Source of the DNA: Actinoplanes sandaracinus
Lineage (GTDB): Bacteria; Actinomycetota; Actinomycetes; Mycobacteriales; Micromonosporaceae
Assembly: GCF_030009775.1 (NCBI RefSeq)
Contig: NZ_JASCTH010000001.1
Coordinates: 522,401 to 566,502 of the forward strand
DNA length: 44,102 nucleotides
Direction: 5' to 3'
The notes beneath the pieces were generated by a model. The model searched no databases. It saw only the letters and a program-made list of their open reading frames with translations, and was not told where the DNA came from. Both the position numbers and the translations under genes were made by a program. The stretch's first letter is position 1. Each line of letters starts with the position of its first letter. This document shows, in pieces, positions 30,752-38,839 of the stretch.

Positions 30752-31236
30752 GAGCAGTCCAGCTCGGCGAGCGAGCCGTTGCCGCCGTGTGTCCGGGCGA
30801 CGCGGACACTCTTCACACCGGCGTAGCCGTGCAGAGCTGACACGGTGGAACAGTCGAAGTCCCGGCCGGTGGCGGAGACTTTCAGGCTCTCGGGCAGGAC
30901 CTCGGCCTTCACGCCGTCCAACATCGTCGTCTTGCCCTCGTCGGCCATCAGTTTGCGTACCCGTTCGAGCGCCTGCTCACGGGTCACCACGGTAACGCCC
31001 TGGTTCGCGGGGACCCGATCGAGGACGACACGGGCCGCGTCCCGCTGTGCCGTGGTGGCCTCGACCGCGAGCATCACGTTGATCTCGTAACGGTGGACCG
31101 GCACGTGCCGCCACCCGGCCAGCAGCAGTACACCCAGGGCCACGGTCCCGCCGGCCAGCACGGAGGCCGCGGAGACGACGAGGTGGACGGGCCATTCCCG
31201 CCGGGGTGGTGGCGGGGGCGCGACGGTATCGATCAC
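30748..31236 (-). CDS. FtsX extracellular-domain-like protein, copy 1
   Basis: 162 residues from GTG 31236, after a TATGTT box at about 9 nt, so perhaps leaderless; the frame further up is unsupported. TM helix about 19-42 (LVVSAASVLAGGTVALGVLLLAGW), then YEINVMLAVEATTAQRDAARVVLDR, VVTREQALERVRKLM, VLPESLKVSATGRDFDCSTVSALHGYAGVKSV. Clearly paralogous to the next gene, with conserved Cys near the end of the domain. No FtsE ATPase or FtsX channel helices adjacent. Likely a membrane-tethered sensor or hydrolase regulator (inference). Confidence 0.82.
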   Translation of the reverse strand: MIDTVAPPPPPRREWPVHLVVSAASVLAGGTVALGVLLLAGWRHVPVHRYEINVMLAVEATTAQRDAARVVLDRVPANQGVTVVTREQALERVRKLMADEGKTTMLDGVKAEVLPESLKVSATGRDFDCSTVSALHGYAGVKSVRVARTHGGNGSLAELDCS

Positions 31237-31430
31237 GGTCGCCCAACATACCGGCCGGCCGAGACGGCGGTAGCCCGGGCCACCGCGGGCATGGGGATGA
31301 GCTTGCCGTTTAACCTTCAGCCCAACCCAGCGTCGCGCGGACCAGTCCGCTGCGTCATCAGCAGCGACTACGGTGAGTGCCAGAGATGAGCCGGGGCGGG
31401 TGGCGACGCACCAAGACCGCGCGTTCGCTG

Positions 31431-31448
31431 CGGCATGAGCGGACGTCC
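31431..31448 (+). repeat. Dispersed repeat, partial copy A
   Basis: Core CGGCATGAGCGGACGTCC, matching the end motif of the dispersed repeat family (end consensus CCGATGAGCGGATGTC). Upstream half not recognised. Confidence 0.55.
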
Positions 31449-31487
31449 AGAGAGCGGCGATAAACCTGTCCTGCTTGTTCACCGATC

Positions 31488-31655
31488 ATGAACCTCATGG
31501 ACCTGGATGCCCTCAACGACCTCGATGGAGATGATCCTGAGATCCGGGTTCAGTTGGCCGTCCAGCCTGAAGCTATTGACGTCTTGCGAGACTATTTGGG
31601 GCGAACATTGACCTACAGCCGGTCCGACGCGCGGCCGGCTTCCTTGCGGCTGTGA
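31488..31655 (+). CDS. Possible 55-residue protein
   Basis: ATG 31488 to TGA 31655: acidic start MNLMDLDALNDLDGDDPEIR, then VLRDYLGRTLTYSRSD. No ribosome-binding site is obvious and no family is known. It lies between repeat copies A and B. Confidence 0.3.
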   Translation: MNLMDLDALNDLDGDDPEIRVQLAVQPEAIDVLRDYLGRTLTYSRSDARPASLRL

Positions 31656-31675
31656 CCCCGCCGCGCGATGTCAAC

Positions 31676-31693
31676 GGCTATGAGCGGATGTCC
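31676..31693 (+). repeat. Dispersed repeat, partial copy B
   Basis: GGCTATGAGCGGATGTCC, same end motif and orientation as copy A, immediately upstream of the phosphotransferase promoter. Confidence 0.55.
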
Positions 31694-31740
31694 AGCGCGG
31701 TCGCCAACTGCTGTTCGACCGGGTCCGGCCGGTCACCTCG

Positions 31741-31746
31741 TATGAT
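31741..31746 (+). promoter_or_regulatory. -10 box for a leaderless phosphotransferase mRNA
   Basis: TATGAT with GTG 31754 seven bases after it and no Shine-Dalgarno. This geometry recurs upstream of several genes here. Confidence 0.5.
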
Positions 31747-31753
31747 CCCCGCT

Positions 31754-32608
31754 GTGACTTCTGCGCCCAGCAACCTCTCTCCGCAGCAGCAGGCACTACT
31801 GGACCAGTGGCTTCCTTCCGCGACCGTCGAGAAGAACTACAGCTGGGGCTTGGTGGCAACCACTGTCCTCGAGATAGCCCACGCCGGGTCAAGATTCATC
31901 GTCAAAGCCGGCGGCGCCGATGACCATCACATCCAGCGAGAGCTTCATGCCCATCTCAACTGGCTAGACTCATGGACCAGCAGAGGCCGCGCACCGACTC
32001 TGGTGCATGGCAGCGCGGACGCGAAGCTCCTCCTCACCCGATACCTGCCGGGTGAACTGGCGCTCGGCAGCGAGCACGCCGAAGAGCCGTCCACCTATCG
32101 GCAGGCGGGCGAACTGCTGGCCTTGTTACACGCCCAGACTGTCGTCACGGACGACGACTACGAGAGGCGCGAGAACGAGAAGTCACTGGCCTGGCTCAGC
32201 AGACCACATCGGATCGCCGCGACCACCGTGGAGCGACTACAGGCGGAGATCGCCGCCTGGCCGACGCCGCCCGCGACCCTTGTACCGACCCACGGGGACT
32301 GGCAGCCCCGGAACTGGCTCGTCCACGACGACGTCGTGAGCGTCATCGACTTCGGCCGTGCGGCGATGCGTCCCCCATTCACGGACTTCGCCCGGCTGGC
32401 CGTCCAGGACTTCCGCCGCGACTCGAAGCTCGAGAGAGCCTTTCTCGACGGGTACGGGACCGATCCCCGCGACACGGCCGCGTGGTATCGCAACCGAGTC
32501 CGTGAGGCGATCGGCACCGCAGCGTGGGCCTACCGAGTAGGTGACGAGCCGTTCGAAGCCCAAGGACATCGAATGATCGCCGAGGCACTCTCGTCTAGAC
32601 CTCAATGA
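31754..32608 (+). CDS. Aminoglycoside phosphotransferase-family kinase
   Basis: 284 residues from GTG 31754 (alternatives ATG 31742 or further up). Protein-kinase-like fold: FIVKAGGADDHHIQREL supplies the ATP-binding Lys and Glu, THGDWQPRNWLV is the catalytic HxDxxxxN loop and VIDFGRA the metal-binding DFG-like motif. LLTRYLPGELAL is the hinge. The family phosphorylates aminoglycosides, macrolides, choline, fructosamine or homoserine, so resistance should not be assumed. Stands alone, flanked by repeat copies B and C. Confidence 0.88.
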   Translation: MTSAPSNLSPQQQALLDQWLPSATVEKNYSWGLVATTVLEIAHAGSRFIVKAGGADDHHIQRELHAHLNWLDSWTSRGRAPTLVHGSADAKLLLTRYLPGELALGSEHAEEPSTYRQAGELLALLHAQTVVTDDDYERRENEKSLAWLSRPHRIAATTVERLQAEIAAWPTPPATLVPTHGDWQPRNWLVHDDVVSVIDFGRAAMRPPFTDFARLAVQDFRRDSKLERAFLDGYGTDPRDTAAWYRNRVREAIGTAAWAYRVGDEPFEAQGHRMIAEALSSRPQ

Positions 32609-32656
32609 GCCCCCAGGAACCGCCGCCGCCGAGCCGCCCGACACATGGCCATAGCG

Positions 32657-32750
32657 CGCGCTCATCGGTTACCAGCACGTCTGACAGTCCGGCGACCGGT
32701 CACCGAGCGTGATGACCCGGCGAATCATCCGCGCACGCTCGGCGGCCAGG
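32657..32750 (-). repeat. Dispersed repeat, copy C
   Basis: Read on the minus strand it begins CTGGCCGCCGAGCGTGCGCG and ends near ACCGATGAGCGCG. About 75% identical by eye to copy G over some 95 bp. Its first base abuts the stop codon of the adenylate-kinase-like gene. Confidence 0.75.
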
Positions 32751-33314
32751 TCAATACACGGGATCGGGTCCTGACGGCCTACTACCCGTATCGAACACGA
32801 TCGCCTGCAAACCGGCAGCGAGATCCTCTACCGATCCGGACTGATGCAGCGCGTGGAACGCCTCGGAGGAACGATAGAAGGCTTGCACCGGAGCTACGCG
32901 TAGCCGGTGTTCGGCGAGAATCTGCGGAAACTGGTCGCGTTTCGCGGCCAGCCGCCAGTCCTGGCCGATACGTCTCTCGTCGAGCAAGGCCTGGATGACG
33001 ATCTCCGGCGGGTGGCCGTGTTCGGCCAGCAGTTCGGCGTGACGAACGGTGCGCGGGTAGCCGAACAGCACCCAACGACCCGGCGAACGGGCCAACGTGT
33101 CCGCGACGAACTCGGCCAACACCTCGTCCGGTACCAGCTCGCCGGCCTGCATGTGGTTCGCGAACCGCTGGCCCCACGCCGTGCCGCCCTGTACCGCCGT
33201 TCGGCAGAGGTCTCCCACGTTGTAGGCATGGAGCCCCATGGCCTCGCCGAGCAGCCTCACCGCGGCCCAAGCGTCGAACACGCCGGGCTCCGTGATGACA
33301 GCGATCTTCCGCAT
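32751..33314 (-). CDS. Adenylate-kinase-like protein lacking the P-loop lysine
   Basis: 187 residues from ATG 33314. Several adenylate-kinase landmarks are in order: GLHAYNVGDLCRTAV (compare ISTGDLFR), GGTAWGQRFANHMQAGELVPDEV, VLFGYPRTVRHAELLAEHG (compare GFPRT...AE). The Walker A that should read GPPGAGKGT is replaced by TEPGVFDAWAA, without Lys or the Gly pattern, so nucleotide binding in the normal way is unlikely. The C-terminus loses the LID. Probably a pseudo-kinase with another role, or a decaying paralogue. Flanked by repeat copy C at its 3' end. Confidence 0.75.
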   Translation of the reverse strand: MRKIAVITEPGVFDAWAAVRLLGEAMGLHAYNVGDLCRTAVQGGTAWGQRFANHMQAGELVPDEVLAEFVADTLARSPGRWVLFGYPRTVRHAELLAEHGHPPEIVIQALLDERRIGQDWRLAAKRDQFPQILAEHRLRVAPVQAFYRSSEAFHALHQSGSVEDLAAGLQAIVFDTGSRPSGPDPVY

Positions 33315-33529
33315 GCTCTCGCTCTCCCGCTTCCCGAGAGTGCAATCTATCGATGACTCGCCCACATGGTCGGGCGCTGGCCCGAGCACCGCGACAAGGC
33401 GCGATCCGTCCATTCCACTCGGACAGCGCGGTCGACCCCTGACGCGAGCTTGGCGCGGCGGTGACACTGCGCAACGGGCGATCTGCGGCTGTTCCGGACG
33501 ACAGCCTCAGCGTTGGCGGCAGGAATTCT

Positions 33530-34006
33530 CTAACCAATAAGCGGCTTGGACATCTGCTGGGTGAGGACCTGGTAGCCAAGTCGCTCATAGAGCCTGATCG
33601 CCGTCTTGTTGGCACCGAACACATTGAGGCCGAGACGGCTTACGCCACGTTGAACGAGCTCTCGTTCGGCAGCAAGCATCAAGCCCCGGCCGTACCCCTT
33701 GCCCCGATGCGCAACGTCGACCACAACGTTGTAGACCCATGCCGTGTCGGGGTGATTCGCCACGCCCGGCAGCGCGAGCCATATCCAGCCGATCCGCTCG
33801 CCGTCAGCCTCACCGATGTACAGCAGCATGTGCTCTGTCTCCACGCCATCCGGCAAGTACTGCTCATGCTGCCGCCGAGTTTCAGCCGCCACCTCCTCTT
33901 GCCGGGTCTGGCCGGTAGCGACCCTCTCGGCGAGGTAGCCGGCAAGCGCGGTGTTGATGACAGAGTCGAACTCGCTCGAAGTCATGGGGCGCAGCTTCAC
34001 GGTCAT
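33530..34006 (-). CDS. GNAT-family N-acetyltransferase
   Basis: 158 residues. GNAT motif A is AWVYNVVVDVAHRGKGYGRGLM (acetyl-CoA pyrophosphate loop RGKGYG) and motif B is LGLNVFGANKTAIRLYERLGYQVL. The acceptor is unknown. A TAGATA -10 box (34013-34018, minus strand) ends 6 nt before the ATG, suggesting another leaderless mRNA. Monocistronic in appearance, between repeat copy D and a 215-bp gap. Confidence 0.92.
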   Translation of the reverse strand: MTVKLRPMTSSEFDSVINTALAGYLAERVATGQTRQEEVAAETRRQHEQYLPDGVETEHMLLYIGEADGERIGWIWLALPGVANHPDTAWVYNVVVDVAHRGKGYGRGLMLAAERELVQRGVSRLGLNVFGANKTAIRLYERLGYQVLTQQMSKPLIG

Positions 34007-34039
34007 ATGCCGTATCTAACCCGAGAAGCGCCACAGAGC

Positions 34040-34156
34040 GATGTCCGCTCATCGGTTCAGTTCAGGACGCCAGTTCAGAACGCCGGGTGACACGGAACTC
34101 CGGCCACGCAGTGTGACGGTTCGCCGCTGGCTGACGTGCCCGCTCGGCGGCAGATC
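34040..34156 (-). repeat. Dispersed repeat, copy D (most complete)
   Basis: Minus strand: begins GATCTGCCGCCGAGCG and ends ACCGATGAGCGGACATC, 117 bp. A short internal motif (TCAGGACGCC-like) occurs twice. Shares about 50 bp of close identity with copy I. Confidence 0.8.
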
Positions 34157-34234
34157 CGGATGTTCGGTCGAGCGCTGCGGACGGCGGCGGCGAAGCGTTG
34201 CGCCGCATCCGCGTGATCACGCGGCCAAGGCTCG

Positions 34235-34594
34235 TCATCTGGTGTCGTAGGCGCTCCGCGCCTGCTCCACCGCCGGGAGGTGTGCGTCGGCCCAGGTGGC
34301 CAGATGAGCGAAGAGCGGACCGAGGCTGGCGCCCAGCTCGGTGATCTCGTACTCGACCCGGGGTGGCACTTCGGCGTAGTAGGTGCGCGCAACGAGCCCG
34401 TCGCGTTCCAGCTGGCGTAGCCGCTGTGTGAGTACCTTCGGGGTGATGCTGGTCAGCCGGCGCTCCAGCTCCACGAATCGCTGCCGACCGTGCTCATGCA
34501 GTGCCCACAGGATCGGGGTCGTCCACCGGCTGAACACTATGTCGACGACCGGCGCGACCGGGCACGCGAGCTCGGGGTCCGCTGATCGTTGCAT
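34235..34594 (-). CDS. HxlR-family transcriptional regulator
   Basis: 119 residues. Starts with the HxlR Cys (ELACPVAPVVDIVFSRWTTPIL, Cys11), then RFVELERRLTSITPKVLTQRLRQLERDGLVAR (recognition helix) and the YEITELGASLGPLFAHLATWA tail. Cys11 is the residue that senses electrophiles or oxidants in family members. ATG 34594 has GGAGGG upstream. Divergent from the NmrA-like oxidoreductase, a typical regulator-target arrangement for quinone/aldehyde responses. Confidence 0.93.
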   Translation of the reverse strand: MQRSADPELACPVAPVVDIVFSRWTTPILWALHEHGRQRFVELERRLTSITPKVLTQRLRQLERDGLVARTYYAEVPPRVEYEITELGASLGPLFAHLATWADAHLPAVEQARSAYDTR

Positions 34595-34620
34595 GTGCCC
34601 TCCGCCACAAACCCATTACT

Positions 34621-34646
34621 TTCCTCTAGGTACCTACTATACGGAA
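34621..34646. promoter_or_regulatory. Operator candidate between HxlR and NmrA-like genes
   Basis: A perfect 10-bp palindrome TAGGTACCTA (34627-34636) within outer TTCC...GGAA, and a TACTAT -10-like box overlapping it. Likely HxlR binding site controlling both genes. Confidence 0.5.
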
Positions 34647-34701
34647 GCTACTAGCGTCCCCTTCGACCGTGCGAGCGACGCGGTTGAACGGGAGACGAGA
34701 C

Positions 34702-35538
34702 ATGTTTGTCGTAACAGGAGCCACCGGGAACGTCGGCCGGACGCTGTTGTCGATCCTTGCAGGATCGGGTGCCGTGGTCACGGCGGTGTCGCGTGGACGA
34801 CGCCCGGTCGCAGTACCGGACGGAGTTCGCTACCACCGCGCAGACCTCGAGGACCCGCAGAGCCTGCGCCGAGCACTCGCCGGTGCCGACGCCATGTTCC
34901 TCCTGGTAGAAGGCGCGGGCGCGAACCTTGACGGGCCCGAGATCCTCAACGTGGCCATCGCGGCCGGGGTGAAGCGGATCGTGCTGCAATCCTCACAAGC
35001 CGTCGGTACCCGACCGGGGGCGGCGTCGCACGCCCCGCTGCGCGCCATCGAGGACCAAGTACGCCAGTCGAGCCTCGGCTGGACGATCCTGCGCCCCGGC
35101 GGCTTCGCCTCCAATGCCTTCGCCTGGGCCGACTCGGCTCGGTCCGGCCGGACGGTGGCCGCACCCTTCGGCGACGTCGGCCTACCGGTGGTCGACCCCG
35201 ACGACATCGCCGAGGTGGCCGCCATGGCCCTCCAAGGCGGCCACGACGGTCGTACGTATGAGCTGACCGGCCCGGCGCTGAGCACGCCACGCCAACGGGC
35301 TGCGGATCTCGCCGCCGCACTCGGCGAGCCGATCCGCTTCATTGAGCAATCGCCAGACGAGGCCCGCCGACAGATGCTGGCGTTCATGCCGCCGCCGGTG
35401 GTCGAAGGCACACTGGCGATCCTCGGCGCACCGACCGGACGCGAGCAGCGAACTAGCCCCGATGTTACGGAGGTGCTAGGCCGACCCCCGCGGCCCTTCG
35501 CCGAGTGGGCCGCACGCAACATCGACGCCTTCCGTTGA
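34702..35538 (+). CDS. NmrA/NAD(P)-binding oxidoreductase (QOR2-like SDR)
   Basis: 278 residues from ATG 34702, with GGGAG 7 nt upstream. N-terminal Rossmann motif VVTGATGNVGRTLL (residues 4-17), then AVSRGRRPV for the NADP phosphate, ADLEDPQSLRRALAGADAMFLL, RIVLQSSQAVG and WTILRPGGFASN. This matches atypical SDRs of the NmrA/quinone-oxidoreductase-2 type, which lack the Tyr-x-x-x-Lys dyad and bind or reduce quinones and aldehydes. Divergent from the HxlR regulator, which probably induces it under electrophile stress. Confidence 0.9.
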   Translation: MFVVTGATGNVGRTLLSILAGSGAVVTAVSRGRRPVAVPDGVRYHRADLEDPQSLRRALAGADAMFLLVEGAGANLDGPEILNVAIAAGVKRIVLQSSQAVGTRPGAASHAPLRAIEDQVRQSSLGWTILRPGGFASNAFAWADSARSGRTVAAPFGDVGLPVVDPDDIAEVAAMALQGGHDGRTYELTGPALSTPRQRAADLAAALGEPIRFIEQSPDEARRQMLAFMPPPVVEGTLAILGAPTGREQRTSPDVTEVLGRPPRPFAEWAARNIDAFR

Positions 35539-37572
35539 CCCGTCGAACCACCCCACCGACTGATGACCGGCCGGCTTGATCGGCCGTCCGGTCATCGGCA
35601 CGAACGTGTGTGGCGAGCGACGTGCCTCGGCGTCACACCGCGTGACCGCTCGCCATGAACTGACGCGGACGATCGGCGGCAGAAACGGATGCACGAGGGC
35701 GCGCCGCGGTCGGAGTCCGTGCCGCCTTACCGATTTATTCGGCGATCTTCTGGCGGGCGGCGATGGTGGCAGTGAGCAGTATTCGTCCGCGCGCATCTCG
35801 GCGTCGTCGTCACCGATACTCATTCCGGCTCGGTGCCGGGAGGCCACGAATCGATCCAGCCGATCGAGCACCGGCCGCGCGTGCGACCCCATCGCGGCGA
35901 GGACCCGCAGCGCTTTGGGCCCGTACAGGTCGTCGGACAGGTACTGCGGTAGAACCTCCAGCAGTTCAGCGGCAACCGCAGGACCTTCGTGGAGCCATAG
36001 AGCGCCGGCCGATTCCAACTGCCCGAATCCGGGAGCCCGGAACAGGCTCCGCAACTGCTTGTGCTGGCGGGTGGTGAGCCCGCCGTGCTCGGCCAGCCAG
36101 CTCAACAGCGCTGCCGCGACTCGGCCTCGACGAAGTTCCTCCGGCCGGCCATCGAGATACTGTTCGGCCACCGCCCGGTCCGAGGTGACTCTGAGAAGGG
36201 CGAGCGTCGCGCCTTGCAACGGGTACTGCCGCAACGACGCGGCCGCGGCTGCTGCGGCTGGCCCGATCCGTCCCAGAACGTAGATCGCGCAATCCGGAGT
36301 GTCGTTCTCGGCCCCTTCGAGCCTGGCGACAAGTTCCGGCACCGCGGCAGCAGCGGCCGGACCGAACGCGGCCAGTACCCGCATCGGCAGTCCCGGCTCG
36401 CACGAATCCGGCAGCGCGGCCAGGATCTGCCGGGCGGCGGCCACCGGCGCCCGGGGATCGGCGCCCGCCCGGGCAACCGCCCTGAACGCCTCAGCCAGGC
36501 GGGGCTCCTCGCCGCCGGAGAGCATCAGGCGGACCAGACGCGGCACCGCCCGCTGGTCGCCGACGCTACCCAGCGCGGTCGCGGCTACCGCACCGAGCTC
36601 AGGCTCATCCAGTACGGCGGCCAGTTCGTCGGCGGCCAGGCGAGACGCGGTCAATGAAGCCGCCACCGCGTGCAGCGCCGCCGACCGTACCTCGGGAATG
36701 TCGTCCTGCAGCAGGCCGGTCAGTATCGGCGTCACCCGGCCGGGCGCGACGCGCCACTCACGCATCGCCGCGAGCGCGATCCGTACGCCTTCGTCCTTGA
36801 CCTGTGGGCTCTCGACCCGGTTTGCCAGCCGTTGCGCCCAGGCGTAGCAGTCCTGTTCCCGATCGAGGCCGGTCAGCGTCCGTGCCCAGCGCTCCCCTGC
36901 TGTCAGCGAAAGGGGAGACCCTGGCGCGTTCAGGACTCCGGCGCAAGATTCGAGGTCGACGCGGATCGCCGCGTCCAGCGCCGGCCGGGCCGCCGGATCG
37001 TCTCTGCTGAAGGCCGCGACATTGGCCAGTAGCCGGACGGCCGGAACGGGATCCGACCGCAGGCTTTCCAGGATGGCTTGATGCCGCGCGACTCGGTGCC
37101 ACGGTATGGCATCCACGAAGGCGATCCGGACGACCGGATCGGTCGAGGCGTTCAACGCTGCCAGGGCGCGCTCAGGTTCGGCGGTGTCGACCAGTAGTTT
37201 CGCGGCGGTGCGCCGCACTTGCGGATCTTCGTCGTCCAGGGCCGACTCGGCGGCGTCTGCCGCCAGGGGCCAATGCGGTTTCTGGAAGGACAACTCGTAC
37301 AGCAGCTCGAAGACGGTCCGCCGAGCCGACAGGCGGCGATCGGTCGTGAAGGTCAACAGGCGCCGGACCATCGGCCCGTCCCGGTCAGCCTTGACCCAGT
37401 AGAAGATGTGTGCCCGCGCATCGCTGCCAGGGACCAGAACATCACCCGAGACGATGCCGGCTTCCAGCCATCCCCAGTCGCCCAGCGGCGACACCAGGGC
37501 CGGCCCCTTCACTCTGCGAGGCGCGGGGCGCCCTTCCAGTACGTCATGGACCTGATCTTCACTCACGAGCAT
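35476..37572 (-). CDS. HEAT-repeat protein, 3' end probably frameshifted
   Basis: About 698 residues as read from ATG 37572 (MLVSEDQVHDVLEG). From residue 80 onward, continuous alpha-helical pairs fit HEAT/PBS-lyase repeats: ALDDEDPQVRRTAAKLLVDT, DDIPEVRSAALHAVAASL, ALGSVGDQRAVPRLVRLM, LGRIGPAAAAAAASL. No catalytic domain seen; a scaffold. After DADEYCSL-type residues the frame turns Pro/Arg-rich, runs through repeat copy E and overlaps the NmrA-like gene. A shift at about 35775 would instead give TATIAARQKIAE and a TAA at 35735, a far more natural end. So the true end is probably 35735. Confidence 0.8.
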   Translation of the reverse strand: MLVSEDQVHDVLEGRPAPRRVKGPALVSPLGDWGWLEAGIVSGDVLVPGSDARAHIFYWVKADRDGPMVRRLLTFTTDRRLSARRTVFELLYELSFQKPHWPLAADAAESALDDEDPQVRRTAAKLLVDTAEPERALAALNASTDPVVRIAFVDAIPWHRVARHQAILESLRSDPVPAVRLLANVAAFSRDDPAARPALDAAIRVDLESCAGVLNAPGSPLSLTAGERWARTLTGLDREQDCYAWAQRLANRVESPQVKDEGVRIALAAMREWRVAPGRVTPILTGLLQDDIPEVRSAALHAVAASLTASRLAADELAAVLDEPELGAVAATALGSVGDQRAVPRLVRLMLSGGEEPRLAEAFRAVARAGADPRAPVAAARQILAALPDSCEPGLPMRVLAAFGPAAAAAVPELVARLEGAENDTPDCAIYVLGRIGPAAAAAAASLRQYPLQGATLALLRVTSDRAVAEQYLDGRPEELRRGRVAAALLSWLAEHGGLTTRQHKQLRSLFRAPGFGQLESAGALWLHEGPAVAAELLEVLPQYLSDDLYGPKALRVLAAMGSHARPVLDRLDRFVASRHRAGMSIGDDDAEMRADEYCSLPPSPPARRSPNKSVRRHGLRPRRALVHPFLPPIVRVSSWRAVTRCDAEARRSPHTFVPMTGRPIKPAGHQSVGWFDGSTEGVDVACGPLGEGPRGSA
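35562..35596. terminator. Hairpin between convergent NmrA-like and HEAT genes
   Basis: GATGACCGG (35562-35570) and CCGGTCATC (35588-35596), plus an inner CGGCC/GGCCG pairing. 24 bp past the NmrA-like stop; overlaps the start of repeat copy E. Confidence 0.5.
35583..35683 (-). repeat. Dispersed repeat, copy E
   Basis: Minus strand: begins TTCTGCCGCCGATCGTCCGCG and ends CCGATGACCGGACGG. Same ends as copies C, D and G with a diverged middle. Confidence 0.6.
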
Positions 37573-37650
37573 TCCAGCTCGCAACGCGTATCCGCTTCTC
37601 GGCACGTCCGGACCTCGGGCGGCACAGGGCAATGGTCACACAGTGTAACG

Positions 37651-37688
37651 ACTCACGCTCGGGTCACGGCGCACGGACGGCGGCAGTT
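37651..37688 (-). repeat. Dispersed repeat, partial copy F
   Basis: Minus strand: AACTGCCGCCGTCCGTGCGC, then a GTGACCCGAGCGTGAG segment. Only the beginning half of the repeat is present. Confidence 0.5.
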
Positions 37689-37730
37689 GAGTGCACGTTG
37701 CGACACCGTGGCACGCAGTAGGGTTTCTGC

Positions 37731-38162
37731 CTACCATTCGCGCCACTCGTCGGTCATCTCGCTTCGATCTATTCCGGCTCGTGAGGCCACGGCGTCGAGA
37801 TCAGCACCCGCCTCCGTGAGGGCATCGTCGATGTACTGGGACAACTCTTCCCGCTCGCCGGTTTCGATCAGCTTCCACCGCTCGCTCACGGAGTTGAGAG
37901 CGGTGACAACATCCTTGATCGATACCCAGACATCATGGTGGCTGCTCAGGTCCACTCTTTCGATCCTGCGCTCAAACAGCGTCAGGACCGCATCGACGTC
38001 GGCCGTGAATGCTGCCGGGAAACAGCGCAGAGCCCACGCATCCTCGCTGCCGGGATCGAGTGACCCGGCCGCGACAGCCGCCTCTTGCTCCTCCAGGAAC
38101 TGCCGCCAGTCCTTCGTCGGGCGCTGAGCCACGGTGCCAGCGTACGACCCAATCCAGTGCAT
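37731..38162 (-). CDS. Hypothetical protein
   Basis: 143 residues from ATG 38162 (MHWIGSYAGTVAQRPTKDW); the frame open to 38393 overlaps the GrpB gene and is not used. Helical and acidic: WRQFLEEQEAAVAAG, CFPAAFTADVDAVLTLFERR, DVWVSIKDVVTALNSVSERW, EELSQYIDDALTEAGADLDAV, DEWREW at the end. Resembles small cytoplasmic immunity-like or DUF proteins of actinobacteria, but no name can be given. Divergent from GrpB with a 107-bp gap. Confidence 0.6.
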   Translation of the reverse strand: MHWIGSYAGTVAQRPTKDWRQFLEEQEAAVAAGSLDPGSEDAWALRCFPAAFTADVDAVLTLFERRIERVDLSSHHDVWVSIKDVVTALNSVSERWKLIETGEREELSQYIDDALTEAGADLDAVASRAGIDRSEMTDEWREW

Positions 38163-38257
38163 CTGTCGAGCTTCGGGCACCCATGCCTTCTGAACTGCGG
38201 TCGCGCACCGCTCGGTTCGCGGCAGAAGTGGGAACCCAAGTGTTGCCGCCGTCGCCC

Positions 38258-38263
38258 TACGAT
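38258..38263 (+). promoter_or_regulatory. -10 box of a leaderless GrpB-type gene
   Basis: TACGAT followed 6 nt later by the GTG start at 38270, no Shine-Dalgarno. Confidence 0.45.
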
Positions 38264-38269
38264 GGGCCG

Positions 38270-38839
38270 GTGAGCGAGGAGATCGATCAGGCCGGCCGAT
38301 CCGTGGTGCGCATCGTCGACTACGACCCCGCGTGGCCGAAGCGTTTCGCCGAGATCGGTAGCGGGCTGCGCCGGGCGCTCGGCGATGTGGCACTGCGCAT
38401 CGACCACATCGGCTCTACCTCGGTGCCTGGACTGGCCGCCAAGCCCATCGTCGACATCCAAGTGTCGGTCGAACGTCTGGAGCCCGTGGCGCCGTTCGCG
38501 GAACCGCTGATCGGTGCAGGCATGGTCTTCCGGGTCGACAATCCCGAGCGCACCAAGCGCTACTTCCGCGAGGCGCCAGGGCAGCCTCGCACTCATATCC
38601 ATGTACGCCGGGCTGGCAGCTTCTCCGAGCAGTTTCCGCTGCTTTTCCGTGACTTTCTCCGCGTCGACCAGACAAGCGCCCACGAGTACGAATCGATCAA
38701 GCGAGCCCTCGCGCGACAATACGGCTCGGACCGTCACGGGTACACCGACGCCAAAGCCGCGATCTGCTGGAAGATCATCCAGCGGGCCGACGAATGGGCA
38801 CAACAAACTGGTTGGCAGCCGGGTCCCACGGACGCTTGA
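38270..38839 (+). CDS. GrpB-family (UPF0157) nucleotidyltransferase-like protein
   Basis: 189 residues from GTG 38270. The conserved start VRIVDYDPAWPKRFAEI, the NTase-like core RIDHIGSTSVPGLAAKPIVDIQVSV (GS...D.D pattern), then KRYFREAPGQPRTHIHV, FRDFLR and YTDAKAAICWKI near the C-terminus are all diagnostic of the GrpB family. In the cytoplasm it is thought to transfer a nucleotide to an unknown acceptor; some relatives accompany CoaE. Stands alone here. Followed by repeat copy G. Confidence 0.93.
   Translation: MSEEIDQAGRSVVRIVDYDPAWPKRFAEIGSGLRRALGDVALRIDHIGSTSVPGLAAKPIVDIQVSVERLEPVAPFAEPLIGAGMVFRVDNPERTKRYFREAPGQPRTHIHVRRAGSFSEQFPLLFRDFLRVDQTSAHEYESIKRALARQYGSDRHGYTDAKAAICWKIIQRADEWAQQTGWQPGPTDA

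Noticed and set aside
31754..32608. Calling the APH-family gene an aminoglycoside resistance gene
   Set aside because: The kinase motifs are family-wide; nothing shows aminoglycoside specificity.
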